DNA from: Jeotgalibaca sp. MA1X17-3
Lineage (GTDB): Bacteria > Bacillota > Bacilli > Lactobacillales > Aerococcaceae
Length of the DNA stretch: 64,000 bases
Assembly: GCF_021513155.1 (NCBI RefSeq)
Contig: NZ_CP090983.1
Location: 205,001 to 269,000, forward strand
Direction of reading: 5' to 3'
Position 1 is the stretch's first letter; the number at the start of each line of letters is the position of its first letter. Under the pieces are notes generated by a model that worked only from the letters and a program-made list of their open reading frames with translations, was not told where the DNA came from and ran no database searches. Below are positions 25,856-34,522 of the stretch, piece after piece. The position numbers were made by a program, and so were the translations under genes.

Positions 25856-26757
25856 TTAACTAAAACGAAATACAATATTGATGATTCCTAAAATTAATAA
25901 ATGTGCCGGATAAAAGATATAAAATAAATATTTTAAATTTGTCCCTTTTTTACCGTTATATAAAATAATCAAGATAGATGCAACTACTACACCCCAAGCA
26001 CTGTACCAATTATTGTACTGAATTCCATAGAAGTACATTCCCCATGCGGCGATAACGCTCGCTTGTGCAAAACGATTTTCACGAGTGAGATACAATCCAA
26101 AAACTAAAACAATTCCAAGAAACCCATAATCTGAATAATTTCCGATTGTTCTCACAGCTACAAAAAGGGTAAACAAGAGAAGGATATATTCATACCATTT
26201 TGAATGTCTCTCAATGAATACTTTCTCATAACAGTATATGGCAAACATTCCAATAGCAAGTGTGTATAGAACGTTTAACTCATAATACGAATACCAGACA
26301 TAATTCCATTTCAGTGGGAGCGCAAAAAGAAGGGGGCAATCGCGATCCAAATCATAGAGTAAGAAAACTTCTTCTTTAAAGCGAAATACCAATAGGTGAA
26401 AACAAAAAGAGCGCTAATTGCTAAATATAAATAGAAAGTAGATGAATCTGGGAAATAATTAGGTCCTTCATTGGTCACTTTTTCTAAGTTTACAGAATGA
26501 GAGGAAAGAGTATAGGGAACGTGAGAAATGATTGCAAAGAGGATAAGGTTAGAAAAGTATCGAGGTTTATTTCTAGTATAGTGCCAACCATTAACAATTA
26601 AAAATGCAAATACAGGGAATACAAAGCGTCCAATGATCCGCAGTAGTTCAGTTGTATTCGGAGAAAGAAGCTCCCAACCTTGCCAGCCAAAGACACTCCC
26701 GATGTGATCAATCAGCATCCCTAAAGATGCAATCAGTTTTAATAATGATACAGACAT
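25856..26757 (-). pseudogene. TraX-family membrane protein, frame broken at a 5-T run
   Basis: The first frame (26757 to 26311) starts MSVSLLKLIASLGMLIDHIG and the second continues with ALPLKWNYVWYS. One added T (plus-strand A run 26324-26328) joins them as IAPFFFALPLKWN, giving 300 residues with about eight membrane helices. The family motif of Lys and Asp-His in helix 1 (KLIASLGMLIDHIG) and the C-terminal YPAHL are present. TraX was named for N-acetylation of F-pilin; chromosomal homologues in Firmicutes have no proven role. A second member lies at 62485. Confidence 0.85.
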
Positions 26758-26884
26758 AATTAACCTCCTCTAAGATTATTAAAAGATAGTTTTATTATAC
26801 TATATATAGAATCAAAATACTTTTTAAAACTATTTTCTTAAGGTTGTCTGCTTAAGAATCAATGAGAAGTGATAAAAAAAGGAA

Positions 26885-26982
26885 ACTTGTCTATACAAGT
26901 TTTAAAAAAAGACGAGAAACCGGTTGCATTCCAAAAATGAAAGCGGTAGAATATGGATAACAAGTCGCTTGTCTATACAAGT
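26885..26982 (+). promoter_or_regulatory. trehalose promoter with two TreR operators and a cre-like site
   Basis: The promoter is TTGCAT (26924-26929), a 17-base spacer and TAGAAT (26947-26952). Operator 1, ACTTGTCTATACAAGT, is at 26885-26900 and operator 2, nearly identical, at 26967-26982; both resemble the B. subtilis TreR site. Their centres are 82 bp apart and flank the promoter, which suggests looping. TGAAAGCGGTAGAA (26938-26951) overlaps the -10 and matches cre at 12 of 14. Confidence 0.82.
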
Positions 26983-26999
26983 AAAAGGAGGAAAAAGCT

Positions 27000-28445
27000 A
27001 TGCCGGATTTTAAGAAAGATGCAGCAGATCTACTGAAATTTATTGGTGGACCTGAAAATATCTCAGCAGTCAGTCACTGTGCCACTCGTATGCGCTTTGT
27101 TTTAAATGATAACGATGCAGCAGATATTAAAAAAATTGAGGATATCCCAGCAGTCAAAGGAACGTTTACACAGGCAGGACAGTTTCAAGTAATTATTGGA
27201 AATGAAGTACCTCAATTCTATAATGAATTCACTAAAATTTCTGGTAAAGAAGGCGTATCGAAAGAAGATACGAAAACAGCAGCTAAACAAAACCAAAACT
27301 GGATTCAACGTGCAATGTCTGTTCTAGCAGAGATTTTTACACCACTTATTCCTGCAATTGTAGTTGGAGGACTTATCTTAGGATTTAGAAACGTTTTAGG
27401 AGATATTGAATTTGCAAATGGAACGATAGTTTCTAACTCTCAATTCTGGACTGGGGTAAATGACTTCCTATGGTTGATAGGAGAGGCCATTTTCCACTTC
27501 TTACCAGTAGGAATTACATGGAGTGTTACTAAGAAAATGGGGACTACTCAAATTCTAGGTATTGTTTTAGGACTAACTCTCGTTTCTCCTCAGTTATTAA
27601 ATGCGTATGGAGTAGCGGGCGCAACCGAAATTCCTTTCTGGGATTTTGGATTCTTTACAATTGATAAAGTAGGGTATCAAGCTCAAGTTCTACCTGCTAT
27701 GTTAACAGGATTTACTTTAGCTTACTTAGAAATTTGGTTGCGTAAATGGATTCCACAGGCAATTTCTATGATCTTCGTACCACTATTTGCACTCATACCA
27801 ACCGTAATTATTGCTCATACTATTTTGGGACCAATCGGCTGGACAATTGGTCAAGCAATTTCCAATGTGGTTTACACTGGAATTACGAGTAGCTTTAGTT
27901 GGGTGTTTGGATTATTATTTGGAGCTTTCTATTCTCCACTAGTCATTACAGGACTCCATCATATGTCCAATGCAATTGATCTTCAGTTGATTGCCGATTT
28001 TGATGGTACAAAATTATGGCCAATGATTGCTCTTTCTAATATTGCCCAAGGTTCTGCAGTACTAGCAATCATTTTCTTACACAGAGGAAACAAAAAAGAA
28101 GAACAAGTATCTATTCCATCCATGATTTCTTGTTACTTAGGAGTAACAGAACCAGCTATGTTTGGGATTAACATAAAGTATATTTATCCTTTCGTAGCCG
28201 CTATGATTGGTTCTGGTATTGCTGGAATGGTGTCTGTTGCAACTGGAGTAGAAGCAGCTTCCATCGGAGTAGGTGGAATTCCTGGATTCTTGTCCATCAA
28301 AATTGAACACTGGCCAATGTTCTTCGTTAGCATGGCTATTGCGATTGTAGTGCCATTCATCCTAACGGCATTCTTTGAGAAGAAACAACTCTTTGTAGCA
28401 AATAAAGATACTGACCATACACCAATCATTGAAACAACTAAATAA
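27000..28445 (+). CDS. treB: PTS trehalose transporter subunit EIIBC
   Basis: The protein has 481 residues. The EIIB domain carries the phosphorylated Cys in SHCATRMRF (Cys27). A linker leads to a ten-helix EIIC domain (AEIFTPLIPAIVVGG, YSPLVITGLHH, YLGVTEPAMFGIN). No EIIA domain is fused, so a separate EIIA (often the glucose one) is needed. The TreR operators, adjacent treC and distant treR support trehalose. RBS AAGGAGG. Confidence 0.94.
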   Translation: MPDFKKDAADLLKFIGGPENISAVSHCATRMRFVLNDNDAADIKKIEDIPAVKGTFTQAGQFQVIIGNEVPQFYNEFTKISGKEGVSKEDTKTAAKQNQNWIQRAMSVLAEIFTPLIPAIVVGGLILGFRNVLGDIEFANGTIVSNSQFWTGVNDFLWLIGEAIFHFLPVGITWSVTKKMGTTQILGIVLGLTLVSPQLLNAYGVAGATEIPFWDFGFFTIDKVGYQAQVLPAMLTGFTLAYLEIWLRKWIPQAISMIFVPLFALIPTVIIAHTILGPIGWTIGQAISNVVYTGITSSFSWVFGLLFGAFYSPLVITGLHHMSNAIDLQLIADFDGTKLWPMIALSNIAQGSAVLAIIFLHRGNKKEEQVSIPSMISCYLGVTEPAMFGINIKYIYPFVAAMIGSGIAGMVSVATGVEAASIGVGGIPGFLSIKIEHWPMFFVSMAIAIVVPFILTAFFEKKQLFVANKDTDHTPIIETTK

Positions 28446-28474
28446 AATAGTATCTGTACACACAATAAATATAG

Positions 28475-28510
28475 CAGGAGCGAAAAGGATAAGTGAATCT
28501 TTTGCTCCTG
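28475..28510 (+). terminator. hairpin between treB and treC
   Basis: CAGGAGC (28475-28481) pairs with GCTCCTG (28504-28510), with extra AAAAG/CTTTT pairing inside and a moderate T-rich tract after. It may be an internal attenuator or an mRNA-processing hairpin that sets treB:treC ratios. Confidence 0.55.
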
Positions 28511-28533
28511 TTTCATTTTAGAAGGAGGACGAC

Positions 28534-30186
28534 ATGGAACATTTTAAAAATAAAGTCATTTACCAATTATATCCAAAGTCATTTAAAGATTCAGACGGAG
28601 ATGGAATAGGCGATTTAAAAGGAATTATTGAAAAACTTCCGTATTTACACCAATTAGGAATTGAAATGATTTGGATGAATCCAATTTTTGTTTCACCACA
28701 AAAAGATAATGGGTACGACATCACAGATTATTGTTCCATTGATCCTTTATTTGGAACAATGGAAGAATTGGAAGAACTGATTCAAAAAGCAAAACAATTA
28801 AATATAGAGCTGATGTTTGATATGGTACTAAACCATACTTCTATTACTCATGAGTGGTTCCAAAAAGCTTTAAAAGGTGATAAAAAATACCAAGACTATT
28901 ACATTCTCCGACCAGCTAAAGAAGATGGTAGCTTACCGACTAATTGGCAATCTAAATTTGGTGGAGATGCATGGGAACCCTTTGGTGATACAGAAAACTA
29001 TTATTTACATTTATATGACGTAAGTCAAGCAGATCTAAATTGGCGAAATCCTGATGTTCGTCAAGAACTTTATAAAGTTGTTAATTTTTGGCTTGAAAAA
29101 GGAATCACCGGATTTCGCTTTGATGTATTGAATGTTATTGGAAAAGAAGAAGTATTAGTAGATAGTTTAGGTGAAAATGAAAAAAGTTTATATACCGATA
29201 CACCAATTGTTCATGAATATGTGAAAGAATTAAATCAAGAAAGTTTTGGAAAAAAAGAAGGTATGATAACCGTAGGGGAAATGTCTTCTACAACTGTTGA
29301 GAATGGAATCTTATATTCTAATCCAGACCGTAAAGAACTTTCTATGATTTTTAGTTTCCATCATCTCAAAGTAGATTATGATGAAGGGGAAAAATGGTCA
29401 GATATCCCATTCGATTTTCTAGAATTAAAACAAATATTGAATGAATGGCAAACGGGAATGTCAGATGGCAATGGTTGGAACGCTCTCTTTTGGAATAACC
29501 ATGATCAACCGCGTGCGAATAGCCGATTTGGTGATCCAATCAAATACCCTTATGAAACAGCTACGATGCTTGCACAAAGTATTCATTTACTACGAGGAAC
29601 ACCTTATATCTATCAAGGTGAAGAGATTGGAATGACTAACCCTGATTACTCAGAGATTGATGAATACGTAGATATAGAAACTCATAATGCTTATAAATCA
29701 ATGCGATTGAACGGCGTTCCACATGAAAAAGCAATGAAAATTATTAAAGAAAAATCGCGAGATAACAGTAGAACGCCGATGCAATGGGATGGAAGTTCTC
29801 ATGCAGGATTTACTACAGGAACCCCGTGGTTAAATGTGGCTGGTAATTATCAAGAGATTAATGTGGAGAAAGAATTAAGCGATGGAAAAGTCTTTCCGTA
29901 CTATCAAAAATTAATTAAGCTTCGTAAGAAAATGCCAGTGATCTCTGATGGAGATTATCAAGGTATTCTATTAGATGATCCAGAAGTATTCGCATATATC
30001 CGAGAAAAAGATAATCAGAAGTTGCTTGTTCTGAATCACTTTTATGGAACAGAATATTCTTTCCAGCTACCTAAAGAAATAAATGATATAGATGCTGAAC
30101 ATTTAATTGGTAATTATCCAGATATAAAATTGGAAAAAGAAATGAAACTTCGTCCATATGAAACAGTAGCCTTCTTATTAAAATAA
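28534..30186 (+). CDS. treC: alpha,alpha-phosphotrehalase (trehalose-6-phosphate hydrolase)
   Basis: The GH13 enzyme of 550 residues splits trehalose 6-phosphate into glucose and glucose 6-phosphate. The nucleophile Asp is in GFRFDVLNVI, the acid/base Glu in TVGEMSS, and the transition-state Asp in NNHDQPR. The N-terminal YQLYPKSFKDSDGDGIGD is the family start. RBS AGAAGGAGG lies 88 bases after treB, under the same promoter. Confidence 0.95.
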   Translation: MEHFKNKVIYQLYPKSFKDSDGDGIGDLKGIIEKLPYLHQLGIEMIWMNPIFVSPQKDNGYDITDYCSIDPLFGTMEELEELIQKAKQLNIELMFDMVLNHTSITHEWFQKALKGDKKYQDYYILRPAKEDGSLPTNWQSKFGGDAWEPFGDTENYYLHLYDVSQADLNWRNPDVRQELYKVVNFWLEKGITGFRFDVLNVIGKEEVLVDSLGENEKSLYTDTPIVHEYVKELNQESFGKKEGMITVGEMSSTTVENGILYSNPDRKELSMIFSFHHLKVDYDEGEKWSDIPFDFLELKQILNEWQTGMSDGNGWNALFWNNHDQPRANSRFGDPIKYPYETATMLAQSIHLLRGTPYIYQGEEIGMTNPDYSEIDEYVDIETHNAYKSMRLNGVPHEKAMKIIKEKSRDNSRTPMQWDGSSHAGFTTGTPWLNVAGNYQEINVEKELSDGKVFPYYQKLIKLRKKMPVISDGDYQGILLDDPEVFAYIREKDNQKLLVLNHFYGTEYSFQLPKEINDIDAEHLIGNYPDIKLEKEMKLRPYETVAFLLK

Positions 30187-30230
30187 AAATAACCCTTCTT
30201 CCTAAATAAGATAGGAAGAAGGGTTATTTT
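30186..30230 (+). terminator. terminator of the trehalose operon
   Basis: A 19-bp perfect stem (30186-30204 with 30212-30230) has flanking A and T tracts. Confidence 0.9.
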
Positions 30231-30292
30231 GATTATTGGGAAACTATTTTAGTGGAAAAGCTGCTGTATCGTAAAATTAATTATAAAGGATA

Positions 30293-30320
30293 CCCATCCT
30301 ATTTTGATGGGAATTTTTGT
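30293..30320 (+). terminator. hairpin with T-tract upstream of the ZIP transporter gene
   Basis: CCCATC/GATGGG with a 7-base loop is followed by AATTTTTG. It lies about 190 bases before the transporter gene and could be a leader attenuator or an orphan terminator. The rest of the 320-base gap shows no gene. Confidence 0.45.
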
Positions 30321-30507
30321 AGTTGTTTTCATCACAGTCTTCAAACTAAATACTTTTCCTATCACATTTCTAATAGGGTATTGATTTTTTTATAAAAACT
30401 CTTTATTGTAATTTATGTAGATATAAATTTCTTATTCATCTTAACAAAGATATAAAATATTTCTTGTTTTAAATTAATTGAAAAAAGGAGAGGATATTAT
30501 TATAAGT

Positions 30508-31320
30508 GTGTTTGCTTCCTATCATCCAGTCTTACAAGCTCTAATAGCGGGTCTATTTACATGGGGGTGTACAATTCTAGGGTCTTCATTCGTTTTTCTT
30601 TTTAAAGAAGTGAACCGTAAATTTTTGGATATTATGAATGGATTTGCAGCTGGGGTTATGATTGCAGCTTCTTTTTGGTCATTACTAGCCCCATCTATTA
30701 CTTATGCAGAACGGAATGGCTATGGCGTATGGTCGTGGGTTCCTGCAGCAGTTGGTTTCATAGCTGGTGGACTGTTCTTAAGGTTAATCGATGTTATCAT
30801 TCCTCATTTACATTTAAATGAACCGATTGAAAACCGTGAAGGACCTAATACGAAGGCTTCAAAAAATTTACTTCTATTTCTTGCTATTACCATTCATAAT
30901 ATACCTGAAGGCTTGTCTGTAGGTGTAGCCTTTGGAGCAACAATAGCTGGTGTAGCAAACGGTGATGCATTTTTGAGTGCAGTTGGACTGGCTTTAGGAA
31001 TCGGAATTCAGAATATTCCAGAAGGATCCGCCTTGTCTATGCCAATTAGAGCTGCTGGAAGTAGCCGATGGAGAGCTTTTAACATTGGTCAGCTTTCTGC
31101 TATTGTAGAACCTATAGCAGCAGTAATCGGAGCCGTAACCGTTATTTCCATAGTAGCTATTTTGCCTTATGCACTAGCATTTGCTGCAGGAGCAATGATA
31201 TTTGTAGTTGTAGAAGAACTCGTTCCTGAATCTCAGACAAATGGGAATAATGATAGTGCCACTCTTGCTTTAATGGTTGGCTTTGTAATCATGATGATTT
31301 TAGATGTATCATTAGGATAA
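30508..31320 (+). CDS. ZIP-family divalent metal transporter
   Basis: The protein has about eight membrane helices. Metal-binding helices show HNIPEGLSVGVAFG and QNIPEGSALSMP, the ZIP signatures, with VVEELVPE near the C-terminus. A His-containing loop, PHLHLNE, lies in between. ZupT-type members import zinc, iron or manganese. The start is uncertain. GTG 30508 gives FASYHPVLQALIAG, the usual family N-terminus, but its spacing to GGAGAGG is 14 bases. TTG 30478 would put the RBS inside the gene. Confidence 0.9.
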   Translation: MFASYHPVLQALIAGLFTWGCTILGSSFVFLFKEVNRKFLDIMNGFAAGVMIAASFWSLLAPSITYAERNGYGVWSWVPAAVGFIAGGLFLRLIDVIIPHLHLNEPIENREGPNTKASKNLLLFLAITIHNIPEGLSVGVAFGATIAGVANGDAFLSAVGLALGIGIQNIPEGSALSMPIRAAGSSRWRAFNIGQLSAIVEPIAAVIGAVTVISIVAILPYALAFAAGAMIFVVVEELVPESQTNGNNDSATLALMVGFVIMMILDVSLG

Positions 31321-31340
31321 TTTATTTATATTTTAAGCTA

Positions 31341-31387
31341 AAAAAAAGCTACTGTGTATTTTGACAAAATACACAGTAGCTTTTTTT
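31341..31387. terminator. bidirectional terminator between the ZIP gene and the RocS-like gene
   Basis: A 22-bp perfect stem (31341-31362 with 31366-31387) with a 3-base loop serves the two convergent genes. Confidence 0.92.
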
Positions 31388-31437
31388 AAAATAAGAATTA
31401 ATTAAAAAAATTAGAATGAAAGATGTCAACTACTAAA

Positions 31438-32013
31438 TTATTTACCAAACATACGTGCAAAAAATCCTTTTTTAACTGGTTCATTTTCTTTTTGAATTCG
31501 TTCTAACTCTTCTTTATATTTCTTTTCTCGATCACTTTCTTTCTTCGCAAGTTCTTCCATTTGCGCTTTTTGATTTTCCATTAATTCTTTCATACCTTCT
31601 TTTAACTCTTTATTATCTTCTAGGACTTGATCAATTAAGCTCTTATATTCACCAAGCATGTTACTTTGAAGTAAAGCTAATTGTTGAAATACTTCAGAGT
31701 CCTCGTTCTGTTTGCTGTCGATTTCTAGAACGTTGGGCGTTTCAATCGTTGCGTTGCTTTCATCTACTAGTTTTTGTACGGCACTTTCTACCGTTTCAGA
31801 AGGCATTTCTTTTAGCTCGATAAATCGTTTTAAAAGAACCTTATCTTCTGCTGTATAAATACGTGCATTTTGATTATCTCGTTTAAAAAAGTCCTTTTCC
31901 GATAACTTATCAAATAAGTTTACATACTTTCGCAACGTTTCGGGCGCTACTTCTAATTCTTTAGCCATTTCCTTTGGCGTAATGAATTCAATTACATCAG
32001 TTAGTTCTTTCAA
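31438..32013 (-). CDS. RocS-like chromosome segregation protein (MerR-type HTH, coiled coil, C-terminal amphipathic helix)
   Basis: The N-terminal 70 residues are a MerR-type helix-turn-helix (FITPKEMAKELEVAPETLRKYV). From about residue 105 to 180 the protein is a highly charged coiled coil. The last residues, VKKGFFARMFGK, form a short amphipathic helix of the membrane-targeting type. This three-part plan matches pneumococcal RocS, which links chromosome and membrane near the origin, and is loosely like B. subtilis RacA. I infer the role from architecture only; a plain regulator is possible. Its position is about 16 kb from oriC. Confidence 0.65.
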   Translation of the reverse strand: MKELTDVIEFITPKEMAKELEVAPETLRKYVNLFDKLSEKDFFKRDNQNARIYTAEDKVLLKRFIELKEMPSETVESAVQKLVDESNATIETPNVLEIDSKQNEDSEVFQQLALLQSNMLGEYKSLIDQVLEDNKELKEGMKELMENQKAQMEELAKKESDREKKYKEELERIQKENEPVKKGFFARMFGK

Positions 32014-32197
32014 TATTAATACCCACTTTCTAAAAATGTTCTTAGCGTTATTATGCCGTTATAACGTAAAAAATGCAAATGAATTTTTTAAAAGGATTAA
32101 AATAGTGAAGAAAGGTTTAATGTTGTTCATGATATATTCCTAGAAATTCGTATGTTATAATATTAATAAGAAGGAAAAGTGTAGGAGGTAGAAAGAG

Positions 32198-33304
32198 ATG
32201 AAAAAATATAAGATAGTATCAGGTTTAGCTTTAGTAACTCTTTTGGCAACAGGCTGTGTAAATACGGATCCAAACTCAGATTCATCGAGTTCAACGGGCT
32301 CATTAGAGAGTTCTGAAGAAAGCTCTTTGGTTAGCTCAGAATCATCTATCGAAAGTAGCTCTATAGATGAAAATGAAATGACTATTGAAAATTATTTTCC
32401 ATTTGATGAGAGTGTTCAATATTCTTATTTAGGAGAAGGAAATGAATTCGCTCCTTTTGATCGGTACCCACAGTATATTGAAGGAAATCGAATTCAATAT
32501 ACAGAAAAAAATCCTGGAACTACCCATACTTTCGTATTAGAATACAAAGATGGAAAACTCACTGAATTATTTTCTCGTCCAGAAACGTATTTTCGAGAAA
32601 ATATGCTAGAGAAAACCAGTGATGGTGCAGGAGAAATCCTTTTGAAAGAACCTTTAGAAGTAGGAAATAATTGGGAAAACCCTTCTGGGGTAACTTCTGA
32701 AATTACTTCGGTTGATTTTTCTGTAGAAACTCCTCTAGGGGTCTTTTCAGCAATTGAGGTTACGAAAACACAAGAGGATTCCGTTACTAAAAGCTACTAT
32801 ACAAAAAATATGGGCTTAATCAAACAAGAATTCACTGCAAATGATGATAGCTATGTCGTTTCTTCTACATTGGAAACAAGAAGTGAAGAAGCACCAGAAG
32901 TGGTCGTCATAACAGCCTATTACCCAGATGCTAATGCAATGGGACTTGAGACTTCTGATGTAAATGTATCGTTCTATACGAATGATGTCACACGGAAAAC
33001 GATGGCAGACTTATTGAAACAAGTTCCAGGTGTTGAGTATGGAAAACTAATTAGTGATAACACAGAAATTAACAGTCTGTATTTAAATGAAGACGGACGT
33101 GTTTATGTGGACTTTTCAAAAGAATTAGTAGAAGATATGAATGCTGGTTCATCGGGAGAATCCCTTATTCTTCAAGGGATTGTTAATACAATTGGAAACT
33201 ACTACAGTGTCGAAGAGGTTGTTTTAACAGTGGAGAACCAACCTTATGAATCGGGTCACTATTCGATGATGGAAGATGAATCATTCCGAGTAGAAATGGA
33301 ATAG
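32198..33304 (+). CDS. GerMN-domain lipoprotein
   Basis: The protein has 368 residues. The signal peptide has lipobox LATGC, followed by a Ser/Glu-rich linker of about 35 residues. A middle domain resembles lipoprotein beta domains (GEILLKEPLEVGNNWENP). The C-terminal third is a GerMN domain (ITAYYPDANAMGL, GRVYVDFSKELVEDMNAG, GIVNTIGNYYSVEEVVLTV). GerMN occurs in spore germination protein GerM, but also in wall-associated proteins of non-sporeformers, which fits here. Probably cell-envelope related; exact role unknown. RBS AGGAGG. Confidence 0.85.
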   Translation: MKKYKIVSGLALVTLLATGCVNTDPNSDSSSSTGSLESSEESSLVSSESSIESSSIDENEMTIENYFPFDESVQYSYLGEGNEFAPFDRYPQYIEGNRIQYTEKNPGTTHTFVLEYKDGKLTELFSRPETYFRENMLEKTSDGAGEILLKEPLEVGNNWENPSGVTSEITSVDFSVETPLGVFSAIEVTKTQEDSVTKSYYTKNMGLIKQEFTANDDSYVVSSTLETRSEEAPEVVVITAYYPDANAMGLETSDVNVSFYTNDVTRKTMADLLKQVPGVEYGKLISDNTEINSLYLNEDGRVYVDFSKELVEDMNAGSSGESLILQGIVNTIGNYYSVEEVVLTVENQPYESGHYSMMEDESFRVEME

Positions 33305-33323
33305 ATAAAAAATAATGAAAATT

Positions 33324-33369
33324 AAAAAAGGAAGAGCAAACCCGATAAGAGGGTGTTCTTCCTTTTTTT
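33324..33369. terminator. bidirectional terminator between the GerMN gene and treR
   Basis: The stem AAAAAAGGAAGA/TCTTCCTTTTTT has an inner GGGT pairing and T-tracts on both sides. Confidence 0.88.
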
Positions 33370-33372
33370 AAT

Positions 33373-34092
33373 TTACGATAAAGAATGTTTTCTACGAGCA
33401 AACTCAGTGAATTTGAAACGGTCTAATCGATGTCGTGATTCAGTATATTGGAACAATCGTGTATCTTCTAAATATACTTCACTCTTCACTACTACTACAT
33501 GTGTATCATTTTTGAGGTTCATTAATTTACGATCTTCTCTGGTTACAGGTTCTACAACTATTTCTTTCTTAGCATAGGCAATATTGAGACCACATTCACC
33601 TTCTAAATATTCATAAAGAGAATTCTCAGCAGCTGCTGAAGGGACTCTACTTACCACATCACGAAGTAGAAAATCCTTATCGATAATAATGACTTCTCCT
33701 GAAATATTTCGCAGACGTACTAGAGAAATGACTTCTTCATCATGAGATATTTTTAGTGAATCTGCTAAAAAACTAGGTATTTTTTCTACTTTATTTTTAA
33801 CAACAATCGTTTTATTTTTGATGTGTTGTAAATCTTGAATTTCTTTAAAACTAGTCAATCCTGATATCGGGAAATTAAATCGTTGAATATCTAACACGAT
33901 AGAACCTTTTCCTTGTTTCTTTTGGATATAACCGTCTTCCATTAATAAAGTTAGGGCTTTACGAATAGTTTCTCTTGAAACCTCATATACTTCTGCTAAT
34001 GATTTTTCACTAGGTAAAAGTGAACCAGAACTGTATTCTTCCAATTCAATTTTTCTTTTTAAATCCTGGTATATATCATAAAACTTATTCAC
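33373..34092 (-). CDS. treR: GntR-family trehalose operon repressor TreR
   Basis: The protein has 239 residues. The N-terminal winged helix has LLPSEKSLAEVYEVSRETIRKAL. The C-terminal UTRA ligand-binding domain follows, with YLEGECGLNIAYAKKEI and the typical end TESRHRLDRFKFTEFARR. GTG start after AGGAGCGG. It probably binds trehalose 6-phosphate and releases the two palindromes upstream of treB, about 6 kb away. Unlike in many relatives it is not in the tre operon. Confidence 0.92.
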   Translation of the reverse strand: MNKFYDIYQDLKRKIELEEYSSGSLLPSEKSLAEVYEVSRETIRKALTLLMEDGYIQKKQGKGSIVLDIQRFNFPISGLTSFKEIQDLQHIKNKTIVVKNKVEKIPSFLADSLKISHDEEVISLVRLRNISGEVIIIDKDFLLRDVVSRVPSAAAENSLYEYLEGECGLNIAYAKKEIVVEPVTREDRKLMNLKNDTHVVVVKSEVYLEDTRLFQYTESRHRLDRFKFTEFARRKHSLS

Positions 34093-34356
34093 AATATCCC
34101 GCTCCTACTATTGTTGCGTCTATTTTTAATAAGATTGATTAATAATGATCAAAAGGCTTTTTATACTCTTATGTTATCATATCTTGACTCAAATATTCAT
34201 TGTAAAGTTAGAAAATCAATATAAGTTTAACATCCATAAATGGTTATCATTAGGATATTTATTATATAAAAATTAAATAAGAAAAATCTACATAAATTCT
34301 CTATGTCTGTAATAAAGGTTTTTTTTAATAATAAAAGAAGGAGAAAAACAAAAAAC

Positions 34357-34385
34357 TTGCATTTAGTAAGTAAAACTTGTATAAT
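34357..34385 (+). promoter_or_regulatory. sigma-A promoter of mnmE
   Basis: TTGCAT (34357-34362), a 17-base spacer and a perfect TATAAT (34380-34385) lie about 140 bases before mnmE. The rest of the 34093-34522 gap contains AT-rich sequence and the attenuator listed next. Confidence 0.82.
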
Positions 34386-34441
34386 TTCTTGGAATTGAAG
34401 AACGATATGAATGACTAAATATATAATGTGTTACGCAGTCA

Positions 34442-34490
34442 AAGTGCTTAACCACCCGTGTATAAAAAGGGGTGGAGTGGGCACTTTTTT
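34442..34490 (+). terminator. intrinsic terminator in the mnmE leader (attenuator)
   Basis: AAGTGC pairs with GCACTT and CCACCC with GGGTGG, giving a GC-rich stem closed by TTTTTT at 34485-34490. It starts only about 50 bases after the expected transcription start and 30 bases before the mnmE RBS, so it should control readthrough into mnmE. Confidence 0.75.
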
Positions 34491-34522
34491 CGTGCGCAAA
34501 AATAGGTGGAAGGAGAATAAAT

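Noticed and set aside
34427..34520. Possible leader ORF through the mnmE attenuator hairpin
   Set aside because: It has an ATG but no ribosome binding site and no sign of stalling codons; it runs into the mnmE start by chance.
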